Source of the DNA: an uncultured Oscillospiraceae bacterium
GTDB taxonomy: Bacteria; Bacillota; Clostridia; Oscillospirales; Oscillospiraceae
Assembly (NCBI GenBank): GCA_947623745.1
Contig: CANQHN010000007.1
Location: forward strand, 1 to 64,000
Reading direction: 5' to 3'
DNA length: 64,000 nt
Shown: in pieces, positions 16,863-25,059 of the stretch
How the letters are laid out: every line of letters begins with the position of its first letter
How positions within the stretch are numbered: position 1 is the stretch's first letter
Notes under the pieces: model-generated
Told to the model about the DNA's origin: nothing
Database searches by the model: none
Seen by the model: only the letters and a program-made list of their open reading frames with translations
Position numbers and translations under genes: made by a program

Positions 16863-16889
16863 GACTGTTAAAATATGGATTTAACAGTC
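16863..16889. repeat. 10-bp inverted repeat, weak bidirectional terminator or recombination core
   Basis: GACTGTTAAA, a 7-nt spacer and TTTAACAGTC. It lies 120 nt beyond the recombinase stop. T-rich tracts on both sides allow a weak terminator in either direction. The arm and spacer lengths also resemble tyrosine-recombinase core sites, but no second copy was found in the window. Confidence 0.5.
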
Positions 16890-17011
16890 TGCTTTTTCAT
16901 GCCCATTTTGGTGGGAGCACCCAGCAGAAACGTTTCTATCCGAAAATTGTCAAAGGCTTACCACAGCCGCTTTTCATACATCTGTATTATTCCGTTATGA
17001 AACAGTTTTTG

Positions 17012-17875
17012 CTAACAGACCAGCTTGAGCCGCTCCAACTGCTGCGCGTGCTCGGTTCCGGACGACAGCAGATAGATCCGGGTCGTAGCGATGCTGGAGT
17101 GCCCCAGAATGTCCGCCAACTTCACAATATCCCGGTAGACCCTGTAATAGGTCTTGGCAAACAGGTGGCGCAGGTTGTGGGGGAACACCTTGGCTGGCTC
17201 CACGCCTGCCTCCCGGCAGACCGCTTTCATCTCTGACCAGACCTGACATCTGGACAGCCCTTTTCCGCTTCTGGTGAGAAAGATCTCCCCAGAGGCGATT
17301 TTGTTCTTTCCGGCGTATCTTTTCAGCTTCTTCCGCAGCTTCCCGGGCAGAAGGATGGTGCGGATCTTTCCCTTCAGATTTACCACTGCCCGACCACTCT
17401 CCACGGCCTCCACCGAAACATATCGCAACTCCGACACCCGGATCCCTGTGCCGCAGATGGTCTCCATGATCAGGGCCAGGCGCTCCTTCCCCCGTCTGCG
17501 GGCGGTAGCAACCAGGCGCTGGTACTCCTCCCGGGTGAGGTCTTTCTCGGGGTCCCGGAATACGCTGCGCTGGAGCCGGAGGGCCTTGACCCGGCACTCG
17601 TCCCAACCGGCAAACCGAAAGAAGGCGTTGATTGCGGCCAGTTTCGCATTGACCGTTGCCGGGGTGATCTCTCCGCTCTCCTGGAGGGATTCCTTCCACT
17701 CCACTGCCGCTGCCTTGGTCACTGGCGCTCCGTCTGCCCAGTTCAAAAACTCCCGGACGTACCGCGCATATTTCTGAATGGTGCTCTCTCCCCGCTCCTC
17801 ACTGCGCAGATACTCCACAAAGTCCTCCACCGATCCCGGCCCGGCCCTGTGGGCAACCGCTCTCCGCTGTTTCAT
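17012..17875 (-). CDS. Tyrosine recombinase / integrase
   Basis: 287 aa (numbering from ATG 17875). Residues about 10-100 are a SAM-like core-binding domain, and 110-287 the catalytic domain. The active-site set is complete: Arg146 in GTGIRVSEL, Lys near 169, His233 and Arg236 in HNLRH, His259 in LGHSS and nucleophile Tyr268 in RIYL. The length matches XerC/D-type or small site-specific integrases rather than large phage integrases. ATG 17875 has GGGAGG upstream; a TTG further out is unlikely. It sits directly upstream of the polysaccharide promoter, which suggests either mobility of the island or control by DNA inversion. Confidence 0.93.
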   Translation of the reverse strand: MKQRRAVAHRAGPGSVEDFVEYLRSEERGESTIQKYARYVREFLNWADGAPVTKAAAVEWKESLQESGEITPATVNAKLAAINAFFRFAGWDECRVKALRLQRSVFRDPEKDLTREEYQRLVATARRRGKERLALIMETICGTGIRVSELRYVSVEAVESGRAVVNLKGKIRTILLPGKLRKKLKRYAGKNKIASGEIFLTRSGKGLSRCQVWSEMKAVCREAGVEPAKVFPHNLRHLFAKTYYRVYRDIVKLADILGHSSIATTRIYLLSSGTEHAQQLERLKLVC

Positions 17876-17885
17876 AGGAAACCCT

Positions 17886-17927
17886 CCCAAAATAGTAGCA
17901 TGACCACTATTATTCTACCATTTTGGG
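17886..17927. repeat. 13-bp inverted repeat overlapping the recombinase ribosome site
   Basis: CCCAAAATAGTAG (17886-17898) and CTACCATTTTGGG (17915-17927) are complementary at 12 of 13 positions with a 16-nt spacer. The mismatch becomes a G-U pair in RNA. The arm nearest the gene overlaps the GGGAGG ribosome site, so folding of the transcript would hide it. A smaller AATAGT/ACTATT dyad lies inside. Candidate roles are translational autocontrol, a regulator operator or a recombinase binding site. Confidence 0.6.
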
Positions 17928-18103
17928 TCGGTTTTATTTGATTTGGCGCTGTGCGGACGGTCCCTTCTCCCAAACCATCTTGTTGCACTGGGATTAAATC
18001 GCATCTCAATTATAAATTAATATGTTATACACGTCAACACCGTGTTTTACATTATTTCGATTGAAGCTCACTTTGGGTAAACTTAAATTGAGGGGGTGAT
18101 TCC

Positions 18104-18349
18104 ATGGGCAAAGCATTTGACCACTCCGAACGCATTGAAAATCTCTCCTACGCCATCGGGTACTACCGGCGGAAAAAGGGACTCTCCCAGGAGCAGCTCG
18201 CGGAGACCGTTGGGATCAGCCGCCAGCACCTGGCCGCAGTGGAGGCCCCCGGCATGAACCGCGGCCTGTCCCTGGACCTGCTGTTCAACATCGCCGCCGC
18301 GCTGGAGATCGAGCCCTACCTGCTGCTCAAGTTCAAACTGGAGAAATGA
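18104..18349 (+). CDS. Small Xre-family HTH regulator
   Basis: 81 aa with a complete helix-turn-helix of the Cro/C1 type: LSYAIGYYRRKKGLSQEQLA, then VGISRQHLAAVE and a helix ending in LLFNIAAALEIEPYLLL. GAGGGGGTG lies 6 nt before the ATG. It is divergent from the recombinase and may control it. A terminator hairpin follows. The target is not visible in the sequence. Confidence 0.85.
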   Translation: MGKAFDHSERIENLSYAIGYYRRKKGLSQEQLAETVGISRQHLAAVEAPGMNRGLSLDLLFNIAAALEIEPYLLLKFKLEK

Positions 18350-18365
18350 GTCCCGCCATAAAACA

Positions 18366-18400
18366 AAAAGTGGAGCTGTTTGACAGTTCCACTTTTCTCG
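18366..18400 (+). terminator. Intrinsic terminator after the HTH gene
   Basis: AAAAGTGGA (18366-18374) pairs with TCCACTTTT (18388-18396), with inner CTG/CAG pairs and a TTTGA loop. The U-tract is part of the stem. Confidence 0.7.
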
Positions 18401-18424
18401 TCTGGGTGATGCCTGCGGTTTGCG

Positions 18425-18452
18425 TTGCAAACCCGCTCCGATTTGGTATAAT
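18425..18452 (+). promoter_or_regulatory. Promoter of the ATC-hydrolase-like gene
   Basis: TTGCAA, a 16-nt spacer and a perfect TATAAT (18447-18452), about 85 nt before the ATG at 18539. Confidence 0.65.
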
Positions 18453-18538
18453 GATTCTCAGAAGGACAGAGTGATTGGCCCCAGCTAAAAAGTTTTACCA
18501 TCGTACCAATCGTATATATAAAAGAAGGGTGAACCTCT

Positions 18539-19051
18539 ATGAGCATCATTAAAAATGAACCCAAGGTCAAGAATCCCCTGATCGTTGGCATCCGGGAGCA
18601 GCTGGAACACCGCGCCCTGTGGATGTACCTCCTGACGGACGAGGCTGCCAAGCACGGCCTCCCCCGGGAGGAGTACGCCCCCGACGCTATCCGCCGGTGC
18701 GGCATCTACCAGGGGAACCTGCTGAAAGAAAAGGGCGGCATTGGCAATTCCCTGAAAGGTCTGAAAAAGGCGCTGTTCGGCTATTTTGCCCAGAAGGTGT
18801 TCGAGATGAATATCCTCCGCTGTGACGACGACCACCTGGACATCGACTTTCACTACTGCCCGTTGGTGAAGGCTTGGCAGAAGCAGGGGTGCAGCGACGA
18901 GGAGATCGCCATTCTCTGCGACCACGCTATGTGCGGCGACCGGGGCATCGGCTCCTGCTTTGGCGCGGAGCTGGACCTGCCCCAGACCATCGCCAAGGGC
19001 GGTGAAACCTGCCAGTTGCGATACATACGGCGGGTGCCCTCGGGCAAGTGA
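18539..19051 (+). CDS. L-2-amino-thiazoline-4-carboxylate hydrolase-family protein
   Basis: 170 aa, matching the ATC hydrolase-like family common in anaerobic Firmicutes. The diagnostic part is the C-terminal half, CDHAMCGD followed by LPQTIAKGGETCQLRY. Cysteines at three places in this half may bind metal or act in catalysis. The namesake enzyme opens L-2-amino-thiazoline-4-carboxylate on the way to cysteine, but most family members have no proven substrate. The gene is monocistronic, between its own TATAAT promoter and a strong terminator. Confidence 0.8.
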   Translation: MSIIKNEPKVKNPLIVGIREQLEHRALWMYLLTDEAAKHGLPREEYAPDAIRRCGIYQGNLLKEKGGIGNSLKGLKKALFGYFAQKVFEMNILRCDDDHLDIDFHYCPLVKAWQKQGCSDEEIAILCDHAMCGDRGIGSCFGAELDLPQTIAKGGETCQLRYIRRVPSGK

Positions 19052-19226
19052 CCCGGGTCGGCGGAGGAATCCACGTTGCACTACGAAATGCAAAGCATTT
19101 ATTTGCGGTGCGGGCAGTGCTGTGTTCGCTTCAGCATAAGCGGGCATAGGGATTTGCCATGCCGTATCAACGGGACCTTGGTATTGCACCTTCCCCCCTG
19201 ACAAAGCAAGTCTAGGAAAATAAAAA

Positions 19227-19265
19227 CGGCCGCCCGGGCACTTGTATGCCGGGCGGCCGCTTTTT
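19227..19265. terminator. Strong bidirectional terminator
   Basis: CGGCCGCCCGG and CCGGGCGGCCG arms with a short loop and one bulge. TTTTT follows on the plus strand and an A-run precedes it, so it can stop both the plus-strand gene and the converging minus-strand remnant. Confidence 0.85.
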
Positions 19266-19274
19266 AAATAGATG

Positions 19275-19889
19275 CTACCACTTCTCCTCCAGAAGAAAAT
19301 CCGCCAGATGGACGATTTTGATGCCGTTTTCCACCCCGGCGTCCATACTGTTCAGGGTCACCACATATTTGGGGTAGTGGTCCCGGATCTCCATGAGGTT
19401 GCCTATTTCCCGGTCAGAATCGTCCGGAAGCTGGACGCAGACCTGCACGTAGATCCGCTCCTCCCGCCGGGTGGCTACAAAATCTATCTCCTTCGTCTCA
19501 TTCTTACCGATGAACACGTCATATCCCCGGCGCTTCAGCTCCAGGAATACGATGTTTTCCAGTGCTCCGTCCAGCATCCTGCGGTCATAACTCAACAGGC
19601 AGTATTTCAGCGACACGTCAGCCAGATAGTATTTCTCCTGCGTTTTCAGGATGCTTCTGCCCTGGAGATCATACCGCTGGCAGGGATAGATGATAAACGC
19701 CTGTTCCAGCCAGCGCAGGTAGTTGTAAATGGACTCCACTGACACCGTCCGATGTTCATTTTTCAGAAATTTGGTGATGGAGTTGGCGGAGAAGGTCTTG
19801 CCCATATTCTCAATGAGGCAGCGCACCACCCGGTCAAACAGGTTCTGCCCGTTGATGCTGCGGCGGTTCACGAGGCTCCGGGACATCAC
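19275..19889 (-). pseudogene. C-terminal fragment of a DUF4143 AAA-type ATP-binding protein
   Basis: 204 aa matching only the later half of the large AAA_14/DUF4143 ATPases (normally about 400 aa or more). Visible parts are the winged-helix linker, the SLKYCLL region and the nuclease-like core ENIVFLELKRRGYDVFIG with ETKEIDFVA. The N-terminal ATPase with Walker motifs is missing. The frame stays open and family-like for about 15 codons upstream of 19889, then runs into the 41-bp tandem repeats. It is a truncated relic, and the break coincides with those repeats. Confidence 0.8.
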
Positions 19890-19923
19890 TGTGCGGCAGA
19901 TTCCGTTGGCGATTTGATATACC

Positions 19924-20015
19924 GAAAAACTATGGAAATCAAGATAGTTTTTAGGGTCAGGCCAGAAAAACTTCGGAAATTGAAATAGTTTTTTGGTTCA
20001 GACTAGAAAAACTTT
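19924..20015. repeat. 41-bp tandem direct repeat, two copies plus a partial third
   Basis: Unit starts at 19924, 19965 and 20006 are spaced exactly 41 bp apart, each beginning GAAAAACT. Each full unit also contains an internal dyad (AAAAACTAT/ATAGTTTTT in copy 1, AAAAACT/AGTTTTT in copy 2). The copies differ at scattered positions, so they are not recent. They lie at the breakpoint of the DUF4143 fragment. Confidence 0.8.
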
Positions 20016-20151
20016 TTGTGTGGGAGACACGCGGCTGCGCAGTCCTCCGGCCGCCCGCGGCGACTCCGACAGCCGATTTGGCAGGCTCTGCCACAAAACA
20101 GCCCTTGCGGATACACACGGTTAATGGTAATTTCAGGAATTTTTTCCGGCA

Positions 20152-20334
20152 TTATGTACAATCCCAACCGTTTCTTTTTGCCATATCCAGCATCCCGAAA
20201 CAGAATTTCAGCCACCGCTCCAATATTATCTGTGACGGGTCACCCTCACGGATACGCATGGTCCGGCGGATCTCCTTGGGGATGACCACCCGGCCCAAGT
20301 CGTCGATGCGGCGCACGATTCCTGTGGCTTTCAT
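20152..20334 (-). pseudogene. spoVT: Truncated spoVT-like AbrB-domain gene
   Basis: The first 33 residues are a textbook SpoVT/AbrB swapped-hairpin domain: TGIVRRIDDLGRVVIPKEI, then RRTMRIREGDP. After GDP the sequence leaves the family and stops at 60 aa, against about 180 aa for intact SpoVT, so the GAF-like effector domain is gone. A GGAGGGAG ribosome site precedes the ATG at 20334. A 70-codon frame continues downstream (20215-20003, another frame) without recognisable identity. The fragment probably no longer regulates forespore genes, though a lone AbrB domain could still bind DNA. Confidence 0.75.
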
Positions 20335-20436
20335 ATCTTGAACTCCCTCCAGTGGTTTTTATTTGGTGAACATGAACTATTATCCGCATCTTCCCCCGGG
20401 ATATGCGGAATTCTGGCTGGGTTTATTTGGCACGCC

Positions 20437-20466
20437 GCCGGCCTCTCTGGACAGGCCGGCTTTCCT
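20437..20466 (+). terminator. Hairpin terminator upstream of the topoisomerase operon
   Basis: GCCGGCCT (20437-20444) and AGGCCGGC (20453-20460) followed by TTTCCTTTCTT. It insulates the topoisomerase promoter from upstream transcription. Confidence 0.75.
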
Positions 20467-20469
20467 TTC

Positions 20470-20499
20470 TTGACTTTTGGGGGCGGATTGGGGTAAGAT
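20470..20499 (+). promoter_or_regulatory. Promoter of the gyrase-like operon
   Basis: TTGACT (20470-20475), an 18-nt spacer and TAAGAT (20494-20499), about 50 nt before the ATG. Confidence 0.55.
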
Positions 20500-20547
20500 A
20501 TCATTGATTTAATATGTGTACGGCACACAGTATGGTGAGGAACGACT

Positions 20548-22530
20548 ATGGCAAAAAAAGCAAACTACGGCAACGAGTCCATCTCCGCTCTGAAGGGGGC
20601 CGACCGGGTGCGCAAACGCCCCGGGGTCATCTTCGGCTCCGACGGCCTGGAGGGCTGCGAGCACTCGGTATTTGAGATCATGTCCAACTCCATCGACGAG
20701 GCCCGGGAGGGCCACGGCGCCCTGATCGTGGTCACCCGGTTCGAGGACGGCTCCATCCAGGTGGAGGACCAGGGCCGGGGCTGCCCGGTGGATTGGAACG
20801 AGAAGGAACAGAAGTACAACTGGGAGCTGGTGTTCTGTGAGCTGTACGCCGGCGGCAAGTACGACAACGCCTCCGGGGACAACTACGAGTTCTCCCTGGG
20901 CCTGAACGGCCTGGGCTCCTGCGCCACCCAGTACGCCAGCGAGTACATGGACGTCACCGTCTGGCGGGAGGGCAAAAAGTTCTCCCTCCACTTTGAGAAG
21001 GGGGAGAACATCGGCGGGCTGAGATCCGAGCCCACCGACCGGGGCAAAAAGACCGGCACCACCATCCGCTGGAAGCCCGACCTGGAGGTGTTCACCGACA
21101 TCGACATCCCCACGGACTACTTCCTGGACGTGATGAAGCGCCAGGCGGTGGTCAACGCCGGGGTGCTCTTCCGGTTCCGCAATCAGACGGGGAACAAGTT
21201 CGAGACCACCGAGTTCCAGTACGAGAACGGCATCGTGGACTATGTCTCCGAGCTGGCCGGGGAGGAGGCCCTCACCGCCCCCGTGTTCTGGCAGACGGAG
21301 CGGAGGGGCCGGGACCGGGCCGACAAGCCGGAGTACAAGGTGAAGCTGTCCGTGTCCTTCTGCTTCTCCAACAAGGTGCAGGTGGTGGAGCACTACCACA
21401 ACTCCTCCTGGCTGGAGCACGGCGGCTCCCCGGAGAAGGCGGTGCGCTCGGCCTTCGTCTCCGCCCTGGACAGCTACCTGAAGGGGCAGAACAAGTACAC
21501 AAAGAACGAGAGCAAGATCACCTACCCCGACATCCAGGACGCCCTGGTGCTGGTCAGCAGCAACTTCTCCACCCAGACCTCCTATGAGAACCAGACCAAG
21601 AAGGCCATCAACAACAGGTTCGTCCAGGAGGCCATGACCGAGTTCCTCCGCTCCCAGATGGAGGTCTACTTCATCGAGAACCCCCAGGACGCCCAGAAGA
21701 TCGCCGAACAGGTACTCATCAACAAGCGCAGCCGGGAGAGCGCGGAGAAGGCCCGGCTGAACCTGAAAAAGAAGCTCACCGGTTCCATGGACCTGTCCAA
21801 CCGGGTGCAGAAGTTCGTCCCCTGCCGCACCCGGGACGCGGCCAGGAGCGAGCTGTATATCGTAGAGGGCGACTCCGCTCTGGGCAGCGTCAAGCTGGCC
21901 CGGGACGCGGAGTTCCAGGCCATCATGCCCGTCCGGGGCAAAATTCTGAACTGCCTCAAGGCCGATTACGCCCGCATCTTCAAAAGCGACATCATCACCG
22001 ACCTGCTCCGGGTGCTGGGCTGCGGGGTGGAGGTGAAGGACAAGCGGGCCAAGGACCTGGCCGACTTCGACCTGGACGCCCTGCGGTGGAACAAGATCGT
22101 CATCTGCACCGACGCCGACGTGGACGGGTTCCAGATCCGCACCCTCATCCTGACCATGCTCTACCGCCTGACCCCCACGCTCATCCAGAAGGGCTACGTC
22201 TACATCGCCGAGTCCCCCCTGTACGAGATCACCTGCAAGGAAAAGACCTGGTTCGCCTACTCCGACAAGGAGAAAAACGACGTGGTGGCCTCCCTCCAGG
22301 GCAAAAAGTACGACGTGCAGCGCTCCAAGGGCCTGGGCGAGAATGAGCCGGACATGATGTGGCTGACCACCATGAACCCGGAAAGCCGGCGGCTCATCAA
22401 GGTCATGCCCGAGGATGTGGAGCGCACCGCCTACATCTTCGACCTGCTGCTGGGGGACGACCTGTCCGGGCGGAAAAATCACATCGCGGACAACGGATAC
22501 AAGTACCTGGACCTGGCGGACATCTCTTAG
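20548..22530 (+). CDS. Gyrase-B-like type IIA topoisomerase subunit (paralogue)
   Basis: 660 aa. GHKL ATPase elements are FEIMSNSIDEA and EDQGRGCP plus a glycine-rich GLNGLGS lid. A transducer region with Lys follows. The Toprim domain shows YIVEGDSALGS and CTDADVDGF, and the KGLGE motif lies near the end. The protein hydrolyses ATP to drive strand passage by its partner, encoded just downstream. The order B, small membrane protein, A is unlike gyrB-gyrA at oriC. It looks like the second, divergent GyrBA/ParEC-type pair found in many Clostridia. Ribosome site GAGGAACG. The minus strand is also open over its length, a GC-rich codon artefact. Confidence 0.9.
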   Translation: MAKKANYGNESISALKGADRVRKRPGVIFGSDGLEGCEHSVFEIMSNSIDEAREGHGALIVVTRFEDGSIQVEDQGRGCPVDWNEKEQKYNWELVFCELYAGGKYDNASGDNYEFSLGLNGLGSCATQYASEYMDVTVWREGKKFSLHFEKGENIGGLRSEPTDRGKKTGTTIRWKPDLEVFTDIDIPTDYFLDVMKRQAVVNAGVLFRFRNQTGNKFETTEFQYENGIVDYVSELAGEEALTAPVFWQTERRGRDRADKPEYKVKLSVSFCFSNKVQVVEHYHNSSWLEHGGSPEKAVRSAFVSALDSYLKGQNKYTKNESKITYPDIQDALVLVSSNFSTQTSYENQTKKAINNRFVQEAMTEFLRSQMEVYFIENPQDAQKIAEQVLINKRSRESAEKARLNLKKKLTGSMDLSNRVQKFVPCRTRDAARSELYIVEGDSALGSVKLARDAEFQAIMPVRGKILNCLKADYARIFKSDIITDLLRVLGCGVEVKDKRAKDLADFDLDALRWNKIVICTDADVDGFQIRTLILTMLYRLTPTLIQKGYVYIAESPLYEITCKEKTWFAYSDKEKNDVVASLQGKKYDVQRSKGLGENEPDMMWLTTMNPESRRLIKVMPEDVERTAYIFDLLLGDDLSGRKNHIADNGYKYLDLADIS

Positions 22531-22544
22531 AAGGAGCGGATTTT

Positions 22545-22745
22545 ATGTTCTTCCTTTTGAGCCTCCCGCTGGCGGCGCTGATCACCTGGCTGGTCTGGCA
22601 GGCTCTGGGCCGGTCCCGGTTCATGCCGGGGACGCGGGCCCTGCTCACCATCCTGACCGCCATCCTGTCTATGGTGCTGCTCTTTTGGGCCGGAATTTTC
22701 CTGAGCATCCTGCTGTTCCAGGCGGGCGATGTGCCCACTTTGTAA
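22545..22745 (+). CDS. Small two-helix membrane protein between topoisomerase subunits
   Basis: 66 aa with two hydrophobic helices (about residues 2-20 and 35-58) joined by a basic loop, ending in GDVPTL. AAGGAGCG lies 7 nt before the ATG, and the gene fits the gap between the two topoisomerase subunits (15 nt after B, 33 nt before A). I do not recognise the family. Its placement suggests co-expression with the topoisomerase; a functional tie is speculation. Confidence 0.7.
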   Translation: MFFLLSLPLAALITWLVWQALGRSRFMPGTRALLTILTAILSMVLLFWAGIFLSILLFQAGDVPTL

Positions 22746-22778
22746 GCCTCCTATATATCTGATAAGGACGGAACGCCA

Positions 22779-25025
22779 ATGGCAAAGAAGAAAAATCCCG
22801 AGGAAAACAAGCCAAAAGTAAACAACCCCAACGTCATGGGCCTGCGGGCCGAGGTGCTGGAACAGCCCATCACCGAGACGCTGGAGCTCAACTTCATGCC
22901 CTACGCCATGAGCGTCATCATGTCCCGGGCCATCCCGGAGATCGACGGGTTCAAGCCCTCCCACCGCAAGCTGCTGTACACCATGTACCAGATGAAGCTG
23001 CTGGGGGGCGCCCGGACCAAGAGCGCCAACATCGTGGGCCAGACCATGAAGCTCAACCCCCACGGGGACGCCGCCATCTACGACACCATGGTGCGCCTGT
23101 CCCGGGGTTACGGTGCCCTGCTCCACCCCTTCGTGGACTCCAAGGGCAACTTCGGCAAGGTCTACTCCCGGGACATGGCCTGGGCCGCCTCCCGGTACAC
23201 CGAGGCCCGGCTGGACCCCATCTGCGCCGAGTTCTTCCGGGACATCGACCAGGACACGGTGGACTTCGTGGACAACTACGACGGCAAGCTGAAGGAGCCC
23301 ACCCTCCTGCCCACCACCTTCCCCAACGTGCTGGTGGCCGCCAACCAGGGCATCGCCGTGGGCATGGCCTCCAACCTGTGCGGGTTCAACCTGGGGGAGG
23401 TGTGCGACGCCGCCGTCGCCTACCTGAAAAATCCCGACTGCGACCTGATGGGCATTTTGAAGGCCCCGGACCTGCCCACCGGCGGCGAGCTGCTCTACGA
23501 CGAGGCCGCCCTGGCGGAGATCTACGGGACCGGCCGGGGCTCCTTCCGGGTGCGGGCCAAGTGGCGCTACCTCAAATCGGAGAACATCATCGAGGTGTAC
23601 GAGATCCCCTACTCCACCACCGCGGAGGCCATCATGGACAAGGTGGCCGAGCTGGTGAAGGCCGGCAAGGTGAAGGAGATCGCCGACATGCGGGACGAGA
23701 CCGACCTGTCCGGCCTGAAGCTGACCATCGACTTGAAGCGGGGCACTGACCCGGACAAGCTGATGGCCAAGCTGTTCAAGTCCACCCCCCTGATGGACAG
23801 CCAGTCCTGCAACTTCAATATCCTCATCGCCGGGATGCCCCGGGTGATGGGGGTCCGGGAGATCCTCAGCGAGTGGACCGCCTGGCGGATGGAGTCGGTG
23901 CGCCGGCGGGTGTACTACTCCATGAGCAAGAAGAAGGAGAAGCTGCACCTTTTGAAGGGCCTGCGGCGCATCCTGCTGGATATCGACCGGGCCATCAAGA
24001 TCATCCGGGACACGGAGGAGGACGCGGAGGTCATCCCCAACCTGATGATTGGGTTCGGCATCGACCAGATCCAGGCGGAGTACGTGGCGGACATCCGCCT
24101 GCGCAACATCAACAAGGAGTACATTCTCAAGCGCACCCAGGAGGTGGAGGACCTGGAGGCGGAGATTGCCGACCTGGAGGACACGGTCAACTCCCCAAAG
24201 CGCATCCAGAAGATCATCATCGGCGAGCTCACCGACGTGAAAAAGAAGTACGCCGTCCCCCGCCGCACCGACATCGTCTACGACCACGAGATCCAGGCCG
24301 CAGCGGTGGAGGAGGAGAGCGCCCCCGACTACCCGGTGAACCTGTTCCTGTCCCGGGAGGGCTATTTGAAAAAGATCACCCCCCAGTCCCTGCGCATGGC
24401 CAGCGAGCAGAAGTACAAGGAGGGGGACGGCCCCTTCCTCCAGTGGGAGAGCACCAACGCCGCGGAGCTGATGGTGTTCACCGACCGGCAGCAGTGCTAC
24501 AAGGCCCGCCTGTCCGACTTCGACGACACCAAGGCCAGCGTTCTGGGGGACTACCTGCCCACCAAGCTGGGGATGGACCCGGAGGAGCGGGTGCTCTGGG
24601 CCTGCCTGCCGGGGGACTACTCCGGACACCTGCTGTTCTTCTTCGCAAACGGCAAGGTGGCCCGGGTGGAGCTGAGCGCCTACCAGACCCAGACCCGGCG
24701 GAAAAAGCTCACCGGGGCCTACTCCGACAAGTCCCCCCTGGTGACCGCCATGCTGCTGCGGGCGGACCAGGAGCTGGCCATGTTCTCCACGGAGGGGCGG
24801 TGCATGATCTTCCACTCCGCCCTGCTGATCCCCAAAACCACCCGCTCCACCCAGGGGGTCAACGTGATGACCCTCAAGCCCAAATACCGCCTGGAGTCGG
24901 TGCTGCCCCTGGACCAGACCCACATCACCAATCCCGCCCGTTACCGGGCCCGCACCCTGCCCATCGCCGGCGCCCTGCTCAAGCAGGCCGACCGGGGCGA
25001 GGAGCAGATGTCCCTGCTGGAATAA
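22779..25025 (+). CDS. Gyrase-A-like type IIA topoisomerase subunit (paralogue)
   Basis: 748 aa, short of the usual GyrA of over 800. The breakage-reunion domain is plain: SRAIPEIDGFKPSHRKLLY, the QRDR-like HGDAAIYDTMVRLS (about 95-108) and catalytic Tyr140 in AASRYTEARL. A coiled-coil region with a GxGxxQ-like segment follows (about 420-480), then a beta-pinwheel-like C-terminal part. I do not see an intact GyrA box (QRRGGKG), so wrapping-driven supercoiling may be absent and a ParC-like decatenation role is possible. It pairs with the B-type subunit upstream. Confidence 0.9.
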   Translation: MAKKKNPEENKPKVNNPNVMGLRAEVLEQPITETLELNFMPYAMSVIMSRAIPEIDGFKPSHRKLLYTMYQMKLLGGARTKSANIVGQTMKLNPHGDAAIYDTMVRLSRGYGALLHPFVDSKGNFGKVYSRDMAWAASRYTEARLDPICAEFFRDIDQDTVDFVDNYDGKLKEPTLLPTTFPNVLVAANQGIAVGMASNLCGFNLGEVCDAAVAYLKNPDCDLMGILKAPDLPTGGELLYDEAALAEIYGTGRGSFRVRAKWRYLKSENIIEVYEIPYSTTAEAIMDKVAELVKAGKVKEIADMRDETDLSGLKLTIDLKRGTDPDKLMAKLFKSTPLMDSQSCNFNILIAGMPRVMGVREILSEWTAWRMESVRRRVYYSMSKKKEKLHLLKGLRRILLDIDRAIKIIRDTEEDAEVIPNLMIGFGIDQIQAEYVADIRLRNINKEYILKRTQEVEDLEAEIADLEDTVNSPKRIQKIIIGELTDVKKKYAVPRRTDIVYDHEIQAAAVEEESAPDYPVNLFLSREGYLKKITPQSLRMASEQKYKEGDGPFLQWESTNAAELMVFTDRQQCYKARLSDFDDTKASVLGDYLPTKLGMDPEERVLWACLPGDYSGHLLFFFANGKVARVELSAYQTQTRRKKLTGAYSDKSPLVTAMLLRADQELAMFSTEGRCMIFHSALLIPKTTRSTQGVNVMTLKPKYRLESVLPLDQTHITNPARYRARTLPIAGALLKQADRGEEQMSLLE

Positions 25026-25059
25026 GCTTCAGGCGCTCTCACTCTGGAAAGGAGGCCCT

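Noticed and set aside
16404-17011. Invertible promoter flanked by inverted repeats
   Set aside because: The 10-bp inverted repeat at 16863-16889 has no partner copy on the other side of the promoter, so inversion is not supported by this sequence alone.
19924-20015. 41-bp repeats as a CRISPR array
   Set aside because: The repeats abut without spacers, differ from each other, and there are no cas genes.
20509-24923. Very long minus-strand open frames opposite both topoisomerase subunits
   Set aside because: They are rich in Leu, Gly, Val and His, lack ribosome sites and mirror the codon bias of the real genes on the other strand.
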